The notes below the pieces were generated by a model. The model had not been told where the DNA came from and ran no database searches. It saw nothing but the letters and a program-made list of their open reading frames with translations. 64,000 bases of DNA from CPC320 sp002684375 (GTDB lineage: Bacteria; Pseudomonadota; Alphaproteobacteria; Rhodobacterales; Rhodobacteraceae): the NCBI GenBank assembly GCA_965662545.1, contig CBFIHZ010000014.1, forward strand, positions 24,804-88,803, written 5' to 3'. This document shows positions 1 through 8,589 of the stretch, one piece after another (the first letter of the stretch is position 1; every line of letters starts with the position of its first letter). The position numbers were made by a program, and so were the translations under genes.

Positions 1-1539
1 TTCAGATTGTGCATCCAGCGCCGACGTGGCTTCGTCAAGCAACAGAATCGGCGTATTCCTCAGCAGAGCCCGCGCGATCGCGACGCGTTGTCGTTGCCCC
101 CCTGACAACAAAGACCCCCGGGGACCAACAGGTGTTTCAAGCCCCTTGGTCAGCCGTGGCAAGAAATCGCTGATATGCGCCGCATCCAGTACCACTTGCA
201 GTGTTTCGGGCGCAATATCGGTCTGACCGAGCAGGATGTTTTCGCGCAGGCTTTCATCGAACAGCAGCGCATCTTGGGCAACCACAGAATAAAGCTGTCG
301 CAAATCTTCCAGACGCAGACTGTCAACTGACACGCCCGACAGGGTGATCTGGCCGATCTGGGGGTCCACCAGGCGGGTTAACAAGTTAAAAATTGTTGAT
401 TTTCCAGCGCCTGACGCGCCCACCAATGCTGTGGTTTTTCCAGCCTCGGCCGTAAAAGAAACATTTTTTAAAACCTCTGTCCCAGCATAGCTTAGCGATA
501 CATTTTCAAGCACAATAACCGGCGCGCCAGACGGGGCCGTATCGGGCGTTTCCGGAGACAGAAGGCTTGGTTTGAAATCAAGCAGGCCTTTGACGCGCTC
601 GATCCCTGCGGCAGCGATTTGCAACGTGGCACTGAGCGTGCCGAGGCGCCGCAATGGCTCAAACGCCAGTCCGATAGCTGTGAAAAAACTCATGAAATCG
701 CCAACGCTTTTTTGGCCTGAAATAATCTCGTTGGCTCCATAGACGACCACGGCCAGAAATCCGATGCCCGACATCACATCCATAATGCCCGACATCCCGC
801 CTTGGCCTAGCACCGCTTTGGTTTGAAAATTAATTCGTTTTTTGGCCAACGCCCGATAGCGGTTTACCTGATAGTCTTCGAGGGTGTTGAGTTTGATCGG
901 ATTGATGCCGTGGAAAATCTCGTTCAAGCGCGTCGAGAGGTCCGCTGAGATATCGCGCACCAAGCGGGCATTACTGCGCACAAAGCGCTGCACCAGGATC
1001 GACGGTAAAATCAGAAATGGTGTGGCAATACAGGCTATGAGTGTCCAGCGCCAATCGACGGAAACAGCCACTGCCATCAGGGCAATGACGGCGACAAAGT
1101 CGCGTCCGGCCCCGGTGATGATCGTCGCCCAGACCTGATTGATAGACCCGACATCGCCCTCGATGCGCTGCATGACCAATCCTGGTGGATGGGTGGCGTG
1201 AAAATCCCCGTCCAAGCGCATTAAGTGGCCAATCATATCTGTGCGGATATGGGCGGCCGTAACTTCTGAAAGCCTTGCAAGCAGGACTTTTTGCGCAATG
1301 CTGGCCGAGGCGCGCAGAAGGAAAATACCCAAAATCAACAGTCCGACAAAAAGCGCGGCATCGGTGTCGCCACCGACAAACACCTGATCAAACATCGGCT
1401 TCATGATATAGCTCATTGCACCAAGCATGCTGCCCTCGATGGTCATAAACAGCAACGCAAGTAAGATAACCCATATGTGGCGGGCCATATAGGCGTGCCA
1501 CAGCCATCGGAAGAGGCCCTGTTGCGGACTTTCACTCAT
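1..1539 (-). CDS. MsbA-like ABC exporter, fused permease and ATPase (3' end outside window)
   Basis: A half-size ABC exporter: an N-terminal six-helix membrane domain (about residues 20-300) followed by an ATPase domain. The ATPase shows Walker A GASGAGKST, signature LSGGQRQRVA and Walker B ILLLDEATSALD, so the nucleotide site is intact as far as the window goes. Only the last few dozen residues are missing. This family flips lipid A, other lipids or drugs across the inner membrane as a dimer; the substrate here cannot be told from sequence. The ATG at 1539 overlaps the stop of the upstream phosphatase homologue (ATGA), so the two genes are translationally coupled. MsbA is the best-known relative, but Rhodobacteraceae carry several similar exporters. 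Confidence 0.9.
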   Translation of the reverse strand, partial: MSESPQQGLFRWLWHAYMARHIWVILLALLFMTIEGSMLGAMSYIMKPMFDQVFVGGDTDAALFVGLLILGIFLLRASASIAQKVLLARLSEVTAAHIRTDMIGHLMRLDGDFHATHPPGLVMQRIEGDVGSINQVWATIITGAGRDFVAVIALMAVAVSVDWRWTLIACIATPFLILPSILVQRFVRSNARLVRDISADLSTRLNEIFHGINPIKLNTLEDYQVNRYRALAKKRINFQTKAVLGQGGMSGIMDVMSGIGFLAVVVYGANEIISGQKSVGDFMSFFTAIGLAFEPLRRLGTLSATLQIAAAGIERVKGLLDFKPSLLSPETPDTAPSGAPVIVLENVSLSYAGTEVLKNVSFTAEAGKTTALVGASGAGKSTIFNLLTRLVDPQIGQITLSGVSVDSLRLEDLRQLYSVVAQDALLFDESLRENILLGQTDIAPETLQVVLDAAHISDFLPRLTKGLETPVGPRGSLLSGGQRQRVAIARALLRNTPILLLDEATSALDAQSE

Positions 1540-2162
1540 GCCAACTCCCTTCGGGGACGATTGCTGTCGAACCCGGCTTGCCTTTTCTCGTTATCATTTT
1601 CGTTTGCGATCCAGTCTTTCAAGCCAATCGCAGCGTGGAAATGCCGGGATTGGAAGCCGTCTAAAATACACTGGTAAATGTTGCATGTGCCGAATGCAAT
1701 GCCAACAGAATAAGTGGAAATTTGGCTTTTCGCAGAGGCCACTGATACAGCTTGGAACACTTTCATACAGGCTGTGGCAATCAATCCGGTCCGGGTCGTG
1801 CCTGATTTGCCGTGAAATACTACCGGGTTTTTCATCTTCCACAGGATTTGGAAGATTTCCAAAATCCCCTCTGCGGGTGCGGCCCGATCCGCAACGAGGG
1901 GTCGATTGATCAGTGTGAGGCTCAGGACCTGACAGCTTTCGGTTTCAACCGTGGAGAGCGTGTGCTGCGGCGACTTGCGCAGATTAATGATTTTCCGGAC
2001 GCACACGCTTTTGTAGTGTACCATCCAGGCCAGTAATGGCTGGTTATCGCGGGATAAGCCGGGGACGATTTGACGACAATTGTAACGGAAAAACTGTGCG
2101 AAATTCTGATTGAAAATATGCCACCAAATTTGTGCGGCGCGCTGGGCTGTCGGGTTTGACAT
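1536..2162 (-). CDS. Tyrosine/dual-specificity phosphatase homologue lacking the catalytic cysteine
   Basis: A 208-residue reading frame resembling the small cysteine-phosphatase family often found just upstream of an MsbA-like exporter in Rhodobacteraceae. Recognisable parts are FFRYN, SRDNQP, KIINLR, ADRAAP and the P-loop region HGKSGTTRTG. In active members this loop is HCxxGxxR; here the cysteine codon is GGC (glycine, 1809-1811), one base from TGC. The loop histidine and arginine remain. The stop overlaps the exporter start by ATGA, which argues for a gene that is, or recently was, expressed. I chose the ATG at 2162 because it matches the family length; the frame stays open to 2621, but that part runs antisense through the aminotransferase. 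It is either a pseudophosphatase or a decaying gene. Confidence 0.6.
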   Translation of the reverse strand: MSNPTAQRAAQIWWHIFNQNFAQFFRYNCRQIVPGLSRDNQPLLAWMVHYKSVCVRKIINLRKSPQHTLSTVETESCQVLSLTLINRPLVADRAAPAEGILEIFQILWKMKNPVVFHGKSGTTRTGLIATACMKVFQAVSVASAKSQISTYSVGIAFGTCNIYQCILDGFQSRHFHAAIGLKDWIANENDNEKRQAGFDSNRPRRELA

Positions 2163-2270
2163 GTCCGCGCTGCATGACGTTGTTGCGCGCGCAAGCCAGC
2201 CCGTTGATATGTGCATATGATTTGACAGCATGCGGAGGCCTAAAGCGACTGTTACAGCGCAGGGTTTACG

Positions 2271-2294
2271 GGCTTGCCGCTCGTGTGGCAAGCC
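2271..2294. other. Perfect 8-bp inverted repeat (hairpin)
   Basis: GGCTTGCC and GGCAAGCC flank an 8-base loop in the divergent interval between the phosphatase homologue and the class V aminotransferase. No T-run follows on either strand. It could be an operator or an RNA hairpin in either 5' leader; function unknown. Confidence 0.4.
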
Positions 2295-2356
2295 GATAGC
2301 AATGGGGGCGGCGCGTGCGCGCAGATTAGAATGCCGACAATTGTTAGGAAATACAG

Positions 2357-3556
2357 ATGACACTTTCACAAGGCCGGTCTTATCTGGCGATCCCCGGCCC
2401 GTCCGTTGTGCCAGATCGGGTTCTGCAGGCGATGCATCGGGCCGCACCCAATATTTATGAGGGGGCTTTGGTTGAACTGACCCATGGGTTGGTTCCGGAT
2501 CTGCGCAGGGTGGCACGCACCCAAGGTGAGGTCGCGATGTATATCGCCAATGGTCATGGCGCCTGGGAGGCGGCTCTGAGCAATGTTGTTGCGGCCGGCG
2601 AGCGGGTGCTCTGCGTTGCAACAGGGCGCTTTGGTGTTGGCTGGGGCGAGATGGCGCAGGCGCTTGGGATCGAGGTGGACATGGTTGATTTCGGCCTGCA
2701 TGCGCCGCTGGACCCGGAGCGGGTTGGCGCAGCGTTGCGACGGGATCACGCCCAGAAACTCAAAGCGGTTTTGATCAGCCACGTGGATACCTCGACGTCA
2801 GTTGTCAACGATGTCGCCGCTGTCCGCGCCGAATTGGATCGCTTGGGGCATCCGGCATTGTTGATGGTCGATTGCATTGCCTCACTGGCTTGCGACCGCT
2901 TCGAGATGGACGCTTGGGGGGTCGATGTGATGGTGGCTGCCAGCCAAAAAGGTTTGATGCTGCCTCCGGGGATGGGGTTTGTGTTTTTCAATGACCATGC
3001 GGCGCAATCTCGCAAGGCAATGACGCGGGTCAGCCGCTATTGGGATTGGCAACCGCGCAGCCGGCCCGAACTGTATTACGAGTATTTTAACGGCACGGCC
3101 CTGACCCATCATCTGTATGGGTTGCGGGTATCGCTTGATATGCTGCACGATGAGGGTATGGAACAGGTTTGGGCGCGCCATGAAACGTTGGCGCAAGCAA
3201 TCTGGGCGGCTTGTGATGCGTGGTCATCTGGAGGTGATCTGCGGCTCAACGTGGACGATCCGGCGCATCGCAGTCGCGCGGTTACGGCGGCCGCGCTGAC
3301 CGCGCCTGATGCGACACGCCTGCGCCAATGGCTCAGTGAACGGGCCGGTGTCACGCTCGGCATCGGTTTGGGGATGGCCCCTCCGGGTGATCCGGCGTGC
3401 GATGGTTTTTTTCGCTTAGGTCATATGGGGCATATCAATGCGCATATGGTGCTGGGTATGCTGTCTTCGGTTCAGGCAGGGATGGCGGCTCTTGGCATTG
3501 CCCATGGGGCAGGCGGGATGGACGCCGCTACTGCGATTGTTGCAGACTGCGCCTGA
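2357..3556 (+). CDS. Class V aminotransferase (serine/alanine-glyoxylate type)
   Basis: A 399-residue PLP enzyme of the class V family that includes serine-glyoxylate and alanine-glyoxylate aminotransferases. The N-terminal IPGPSVVP and NGHGAWEA segments and the VDCIAS block are typical. The PLP lysine is K198 in ASQKGLMLPPG. Length fits the family. The start ATG has AGGAAA about 10 bases upstream. It probably transfers amino groups between serine or alanine and glyoxylate or a related oxoacid; the exact substrate pair is not readable. It is monocistronic, convergent with the next gene. Confidence 0.85.
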   Translation: MTLSQGRSYLAIPGPSVVPDRVLQAMHRAAPNIYEGALVELTHGLVPDLRRVARTQGEVAMYIANGHGAWEAALSNVVAAGERVLCVATGRFGVGWGEMAQALGIEVDMVDFGLHAPLDPERVGAALRRDHAQKLKAVLISHVDTSTSVVNDVAAVRAELDRLGHPALLMVDCIASLACDRFEMDAWGVDVMVAASQKGLMLPPGMGFVFFNDHAAQSRKAMTRVSRYWDWQPRSRPELYYEYFNGTALTHHLYGLRVSLDMLHDEGMEQVWARHETLAQAIWAACDAWSSGGDLRLNVDDPAHRSRAVTAAALTAPDATRLRQWLSERAGVTLGIGLGMAPPGDPACDGFFRLGHMGHINAHMVLGMLSSVQAGMAALGIAHGAGGMDAATAIVADCA

Positions 3557-3591
3557 ACATTGTGGCGCGCCTTGCCCTGAATACTGTGTTG

Positions 3592-3610
3592 TAACGGCTC
3601 TGAGCCGTTA
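3592..3610. terminator. Hairpin between convergent aminotransferase genes
   Basis: TAACGGCTC and GAGCCGTTA form a 9-bp perfect inverted repeat around a single T, in the short gap between two convergent genes and including the stop codon of the minus-strand gene. A one-base loop means the stem must open at its tip. There is no T-run, so intrinsic termination is only a suggestion. Confidence 0.35.
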
Positions 3611-4717
3611 GCCTCGCCTGGCCTGTTGCAGTGCCATCGGCATGGCTTTGGCCAGCAGTTGCATATTTTCTGCGGTGCCGGTGCTTATCCGAATACAGCG
3701 GTTTTGCGGCGCAACAAAGGGCATTCGTACGAACAGGCCTTGCTTTATGAGCGCCGTCAAGACCCGTTGGGCAAAAGCGCCGTCCTGTTGGCAATCTACG
3801 GCAACAAAATTGGTCGCCGAGGGCAGGGTGGACAGGCCGTTTTTGCGGGCGATATCGTCAATTGATGTCCGACTTGACGCCACTTGCGCGCGGACCGAAT
3901 CCAGCCAATCGGAATCTTTCAACGCGGCCAGTGCCCCGGCCTGCGCGGCGCGGTTCATGCCAAAATGGTTGCGAATTTTGTCAAAGCTGCGGATCAGGTC
4001 ACGCTGACCGATGGCATAGCCCACCCGTGCACCTGCCATGCCGTAGCCCTTTGAGAAGGTCCGCATCCGGATCAGTCGCGGGTCGTTGATATCAATGGCT
4101 GGCGCAACCCCGTCGGGGGCAAATTCGATATAGGCCTCGTCCAGCACCAAAAGGCAGCCTTCGGGCAGCGCCTCTAGGGCGGCAGTAATGGTTTCGGCGG
4201 AATGCCATGTGCCCATCGGATTGTCAGGATTGGCAAGGTACACCAGTTTCGCGCCAACCTCGGCGGCTTTTGACATCAGCGCCTCGGGGTCTTCGTGATC
4301 CTCGCGGTAGGGTACTTTGTGCAGCGTGCCGCCAAAGCCGAGCACATGATAGTTGAACGTTGGATAGGCCCCGTCTGACGTCACCACAGCGTCGCCCGGT
4401 CCGACCAACATGCGCACGATATATGATAACAGCCCGTCGATGCCTTCGCCGACGACCAGATTATCGACGCCAATATCGTGATATGCCGCCAGAGCTGTGC
4501 TGAGCGCGTGGCTGGTGGGATCCCCATACTGCCATATTTCAGCGGCCGCATCTCGCATCGCCTGAATGGCGTTCGGCGAGGGGCCAAAGACGCTTTCATT
4601 TGCGCCCAGTCGGGCGAGAAACACAGCGCCTCTTTCGCGCTCTTGGGCCTCGGGACCGACAAAGGGCACTGTTGCGGGTAGGCTATCGATTAACTTTGTG
4701 TATCTTGGATATGACAT
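3608..4717 (-). CDS. hisC: Histidinol-phosphate aminotransferase-like class I/II aminotransferase
   Basis: A 369-residue fold-type I PLP aminotransferase. The LARLGANESVFGPSP start, LVVGEGIDGLL, YLANPDNPMGT and LVLDEAYIEF blocks match HisC-like enzymes, and the PLP lysine is K223 in TFSKGYGMAGARVGY. HisC converts imidazole-acetol phosphate plus glutamate to histidinol phosphate. The gene is far from the his block at 57-60 kb, and Rhodobacteraceae usually carry more than one HisC-like paralogue, so it may act on another amino acid. No good ribosome site is visible before the ATG at 4717. Confidence 0.75.
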   Translation of the reverse strand: MSYPRYTKLIDSLPATVPFVGPEAQERERGAVFLARLGANESVFGPSPNAIQAMRDAAAEIWQYGDPTSHALSTALAAYHDIGVDNLVVGEGIDGLLSYIVRMLVGPGDAVVTSDGAYPTFNYHVLGFGGTLHKVPYREDHEDPEALMSKAAEVGAKLVYLANPDNPMGTWHSAETITAALEALPEGCLLVLDEAYIEFAPDGVAPAIDINDPRLIRMRTFSKGYGMAGARVGYAIGQRDLIRSFDKIRNHFGMNRAAQAGALAALKDSDWLDSVRAQVASSRTSIDDIARKNGLSTLPSATNFVAVDCQQDGAFAQRVLTALIKQGLFVRMPFVAPQNRCIRISTGTAENMQLLAKAMPMALQQARRG

Positions 4718-4924
4718 GAGATGATTTACACAGAATGGAAAACAAAGGGCAAGACCATTGATCTGGTGGGATGCGCTGGTCTACTGCGTACTCTGGAGGT
4801 GCCTTTTGGTTTTATTCTGGTCTGCCTTCACGGGTGGTAAGGTCAAGCCGGTAAAGTGATCTTGCCGCTTGACGCTCGGCACGCAAAACGTCATTTTCAC
4901 CCAATCCAACATCAGGAGATACAC

Positions 4925-6211
4925 TTGTCCAATACACCGCCACCGTTTGCTGCATATGAGTGGATGATTGCGTGGCGCTATTTGCGCTCCAAGCGCGCCG
5001 AGGGTGGGGTCAGTGTGATGACTTGGATAAGCCTGATTGGTATTACTCTCGCTGTTTTTGCGCTGATCGCGACCCTGTCGGTGCGGTCCGGGTTTCGAGC
5101 AGAGTTTGTGGATACGATCCTTGGGGCCAATGCACATGCGACTGTCTATCAGGGGGCAACGGTAAACGAGAACGGTCAGATGGATCGGTCGATCTCTGAG
5201 TACGATACCATTGCCGCCCGTCTGCGCCAAGTGCCGGGAGTAAGTCGTGTGGCTCCGTTGATCAAAGGTCAGGTGATGGCCACCCGTCTTGGACGCAATG
5301 CAGGCGTCGAAGTGTTTGGTATCAGTTTTGAAAACTTGCTGACGCTGCCTCGTATCGCCCGCCCGGAGAGCTATGCGGGCGATATCAACCGCTTTCAGAG
5401 CGGGGTGGCAATCGGTTCGGGGGTGGCCCGCGAACTGGGGGTAATCGTTGGCGACAAAATCAAGCTCATGTCCCCCGATGGCGTCAAAACGGCCTTTGGC
5501 ACCAGCCCCCGGATCAAAAGCTATGTTGTGGGCTATATTTTTACCGCTGGGCGCTATGATATTGACCGCACCCGCATTTATATGCCGTTTGCTGCGGCGC
5601 AAAGCTTTTTCAATTCGGAGGGGGTTGCCGACGAGTTCGAGGTGATGGTCGCCGATCCCGAGGCGGTCGATGTGTTGTTGCCTGCCCTGCAGGCGGCTGC
5701 AGGTGATAACGCGCTGGTCTGGACTTGGCGGCAGGCCTCGAGCAGCTTTCTTAAAGCACTGACCATCGAGGATAATGTGATGTTTATCATCATGTCCATT
5801 CTGGTACTGATCGCCGCGATGAATATTGTTTCAGGGCTGATTATGTTGGTCAAAAACAAGGGTCGTGATATTGGCATTTTGCGGACAATGGGTCTGAGTG
5901 AGGGATCTGTGATGCGGATATTCTTTATTTGCGGGGCCTCTACCGGATTATTGGGTACCCTGTGCGGGGTGCTGCTTGGCGTTGCGTTTACGCTTTACAT
6001 CGACACGATATTCTCTGCGGTGAATTACCTTGCTGGCGGCGGGGTTTGGGACCCGTCCATTCGTGGTTTGTATAATGTTCCAGCCAAGTTGCAATTGGGT
6101 GATGTGATCACCGCCATTGGCTTGTCGCTGTCGCTGTCGTTTGTGGTGACAATCTTTCCTGCAAGGCGCGCGGCGCGGTTAAATCCGGTTGAGGCGCTGC
6201 GATATGAGTAA
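4925..6211 (+). CDS. lolC: Lipoprotein-releasing ABC transporter permease LolC/LolE
   Basis: A membrane subunit of the LolCDE complex, which extracts mature lipoproteins from the inner membrane and hands them to LolA. The N-terminal membrane anchor is followed by a large periplasmic domain (about residues 50-250) and three C-terminal helices ending in the FtsX-like LNPVEALRYE. I start at the TTG at 4925 because AGGAG lies 7 bases upstream at 4914-4918, although the frame is open further. Alphaproteobacteria often use one such permease as a homodimer. The 3' end overlaps lolD by 8 bases. Confidence 0.93.
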   Translation: MSNTPPPFAAYEWMIAWRYLRSKRAEGGVSVMTWISLIGITLAVFALIATLSVRSGFRAEFVDTILGANAHATVYQGATVNENGQMDRSISEYDTIAARLRQVPGVSRVAPLIKGQVMATRLGRNAGVEVFGISFENLLTLPRIARPESYAGDINRFQSGVAIGSGVARELGVIVGDKIKLMSPDGVKTAFGTSPRIKSYVVGYIFTAGRYDIDRTRIYMPFAAAQSFFNSEGVADEFEVMVADPEAVDVLLPALQAAAGDNALVWTWRQASSSFLKALTIEDNVMFIIMSILVLIAAMNIVSGLIMLVKNKGRDIGILRTMGLSEGSVMRIFFICGASTGLLGTLCGVLLGVAFTLYIDTIFSAVNYLAGGGVWDPSIRGLYNVPAKLQLGDVITAIGLSLSLSFVVTIFPARRAARLNPVEALRYE

Positions 6212-6896
6212 GGATATTTTACGTCTGCAGGGGATCGATAAAGCCTATAATCGTGGATTGGACGGCGAAGTCACGGTCTTGAAAGGGCTGGATCTGGCAA
6301 TTGCGCCTGCACAGGTTGTGGCGCTTGTTGCCCCTTCTGGGGCTGGAAAATCCACGCTGCTGCATATTGCCGGTCTGTTGGATACTGCCGATTCAGGTCA
6401 GCTCGAAATTGACGGGGTAAATATGTGCGGTTTAGATGGTAAAGCCCGCACCGTGCTGCGCCGCCAAGACATCGGGTTTATCTATCAGTTCCATCACCTT
6501 TTACCTGAGTTTTCAGCTTTGGAGAATATCGTTATCCCTCAACTGGCCAATAATGTTGCGCCCGCGCAGGCACGTGATTACGCGATGGATCTGCTGGCCA
6601 AGGTGGGTATTGCAGATCGGGCCGGGCACCGGCCGGCGGCCCTGTCTGGGGGGGAACAACAGCGGGTTGCCTTTTGTCGGGCGCTGGCGAACCGACCGAA
6701 ATTGTTGTTGGCCGACGAGCCGACGGGGAACCTTGACCCCGCCACGTCGGATACTGTTTTTACGATGCTTTTGGAACTGGTGCGCGATACCGGCCTATCG
6801 GCGCTGATTGCAACGCATAATATTGACCTCGCCGATCGCATGGACCAGATACTGCGCTTGGATCAAGGACAAATCTCAATAGTGCAGAGGACCTAA
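6204..6896 (+). CDS. lolD: Lipoprotein-releasing ABC transporter ATPase LolD
   Basis: A 230-residue cytoplasmic ATPase that drives lipoprotein release with LolC. Walker A reads APSGAGKST, signature LSGGEQQRVAFCRAL and Walker B LLLADEPTGNLD, the set shared by LolD and MacB-type ATPases. The start overlaps the lolC stop (ATG at 6204, TAA at 6209-6211), so the two are translationally coupled. The alanine in place of the first Walker A glycine is seen in other alphaproteobacterial LolD proteins as far as I recall. Confidence 0.95.
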   Translation: MSKDILRLQGIDKAYNRGLDGEVTVLKGLDLAIAPAQVVALVAPSGAGKSTLLHIAGLLDTADSGQLEIDGVNMCGLDGKARTVLRRQDIGFIYQFHHLLPEFSALENIVIPQLANNVAPAQARDYAMDLLAKVGIADRAGHRPAALSGGEQQRVAFCRALANRPKLLLADEPTGNLDPATSDTVFTMLLELVRDTGLSALIATHNIDLADRMDQILRLDQGQISIVQRT

Positions 6897-6897
6897 T

Positions 6898-7875
6898 ATG
6901 CCCCTTCTTTCGCTGGATGATATCGAAGCGACAACCTTTCAAGCTCTAAGCGGTCATGGCGCCGACGACTGGATTGCCCACGCGGTGGCAGATGCCGTGC
7001 GCAAGGCCGAAGCTGTGGGCAATCGGATTTGCGGCTTGTACTATCTGGAAAGCTATTGCCAGCAATTGACCTCTGGTCGCGTGGATGGGCGCGTCGCTCC
7101 GGTTGTCACCCGCCCGAAACCGGGGGTGGTCGAGGTTGATGCAGGGTTCGGATTTGCCCAACCTGCCTTTGCGCGTGGATTGCCCGAAGCGATTGCCGCC
7201 GCGCGTGCATGTGGCACCGCGTCGCTGGCGATTTGTCATGCTCACACCTGCACCTCGCTGGGGTATTTCACTGCTCAGATTGCGCAGGCGGGGCTGATCG
7301 GACTGGGCCTGACCAATGCCTCGCCAATTGTGGCACCACCCGGCGGCAAAAGCCGGGTGATCGGCACCAACCCGATCGCCTTTGCCGTGCCCGACGGGCA
7401 GGGAGGCATTGCGATGCAGTTTGACCAGTCGACCACGACGGTGGCGCTGGGTAAAATCACCATGGCCAAAGCGGCAGGCGAACGTATTCCCGAAGGCTGG
7501 GCGATTGATGCCGATGGTGCGCCAACCACTGATCCCGAAGCAGCGCTTGCAGGATCTCTGGTCTCGATGGGCGGCTATAAAGGTTGGGGTTTCGGCTTGA
7601 TGGCGGAATTGCTGGCTGCTGGCATGACCGGCGGCACGGTCTCGCGCAACGTCAAACCGCTGAAAGCGCCCACAGGCGCGCCACATGATCTGGGCCAGTA
7701 TTATTTGTTGATAGATCCTGATGTATCGGGTGCGTTTTTTGACCGGATGGCGTTGGTAGCAGAAGGTGTTGCGCTTGATCCAGATGCACGGATGCCGGGG
7801 CAAAATACGCGCCCGGCAGAGTATGTGGACGTGCCTGATAGCCTGTGGGAAATGGTCTGTAATTTGGCGCAATAG
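6898..7875 (+). CDS. Ldh-family (malate/L-lactate/ureidoglycolate type) NAD(P)-dependent dehydrogenase
   Basis: A 325-residue member of the Ldh family, unrelated to Rossmann-fold lactate dehydrogenases. The blocks CHAHTCTSLGYFT, TNASPIVAPPGG, GTNPIAFAVP and GYKGWGFGLMAE are characteristic. Members reduce 2-oxoacids or cyclic imines such as delta-1-piperideine-2-carboxylate; the substrate cannot be fixed from sequence. The ATG is one base after the lolD stop, so it probably rides on the lolCD transcript. Confidence 0.85.
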   Translation: MPLLSLDDIEATTFQALSGHGADDWIAHAVADAVRKAEAVGNRICGLYYLESYCQQLTSGRVDGRVAPVVTRPKPGVVEVDAGFGFAQPAFARGLPEAIAAARACGTASLAICHAHTCTSLGYFTAQIAQAGLIGLGLTNASPIVAPPGGKSRVIGTNPIAFAVPDGQGGIAMQFDQSTTTVALGKITMAKAAGERIPEGWAIDADGAPTTDPEAALAGSLVSMGGYKGWGFGLMAELLAAGMTGGTVSRNVKPLKAPTGAPHDLGQYYLLIDPDVSGAFFDRMALVAEGVALDPDARMPGQNTRPAEYVDVPDSLWEMVCNLAQ

Positions 7876-8064
7876 ACGGGTTTGAGAACCGTGGGGACGC
7901 TTGCAGGGGGCGTTTGTCGCGTGAGCGGGGGCAGGTTGCTTTGTAACGATATTGGTATTACGGGCCCCCTTGCGCGTATGCGTTTGTCGGCTCAGCTTGC
8001 CCCATACCTTTCCCAGACCGTTAATATGAACCAGATCACATTGAAAGAGGGTCAGTCTTGAGAT

Positions 8065-8505
8065 CTACGCCTGTTGCGTGATCCAAACCCCGAGCGCCAT
8101 GACTGAAATGCCCAATCCCCGCATCGGCGTCAATGCCGTTGCATGCGCCCCAAAAAGTGCAAAGTGATCAATTGCAGCAGCGCTGACCAACTGACCTAAC
8201 AACACGAAAAATACCGCGTTACCAACGCCAAAATAGGGTGAAATATAGGTGATGGAAAGCATGTAAAACGCGGCGAATACCCCTGCTAAAAACAGATGTT
8301 TCGGTGCCGTTAGCAGCGTGGTCAGGGACAGGCTGCCGGAGATGGCACAAATCGCACCTGCGGCAATCATCGCGACCAGTAAAAGCATCACAACCGCGCC
8401 CGCGGGGTTGCCGATTATTTTACCCAGCGCGGCGTTCAGAGCTGCCATCACAGGAATGCCAAGGCCCGCGGCTAACATGATAACGGCATAGGTTGAATAC
8501 GACAT
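8065..8505 (-). CDS. DMT-superfamily small membrane protein (YdcZ/DUF606)
   Basis: A 146-residue, very hydrophobic protein with about five membrane helices, matching the DUF606/YdcZ branch of the drug/metabolite transporter superfamily (GIPVMAALNAALG near the start, FVLLGQLVSAAAIDHF in the last third). The ATG at 8505 follows AGAGG at good distance; the TTG two codons upstream is too close to it. Such short DMT proteins act as dimers or pairs. Substrate unknown. Confidence 0.8.
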   Translation of the reverse strand: MSYSTYAVIMLAAGLGIPVMAALNAALGKIIGNPAGAVVMLLLVAMIAAGAICAISGSLSLTTLLTAPKHLFLAGVFAAFYMLSITYISPYFGVGNAVFFVLLGQLVSAAAIDHFALFGAHATALTPMRGLGISVMALGVWITQQA

Positions 8506-8589
8506 CTTCAAAGCCTCTTTTAATTTGAGACAAAAGCACCTTTGATGCCTTCAGCGTCCCGGCTCGGAGCCAATTTTAAAAGGTTGGTG

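Noticed and set aside
2163..2621. Upstream extension of the phosphatase frame (to 361 residues)
   Set aside because: It runs antisense through the aminotransferase gene and has no family similarity; it is open by chance.
4781..5602. 273-codon minus-strand frame overlapping lolC
   Set aside because: Composition is histidine- and arginine-rich in the way antisense frames are, and lolC is clearly the real gene.
6946..7872. 308-codon minus-strand frame
   Set aside because: It is the antisense shadow of the Ldh-family dehydrogenase, with no recognisable domain.
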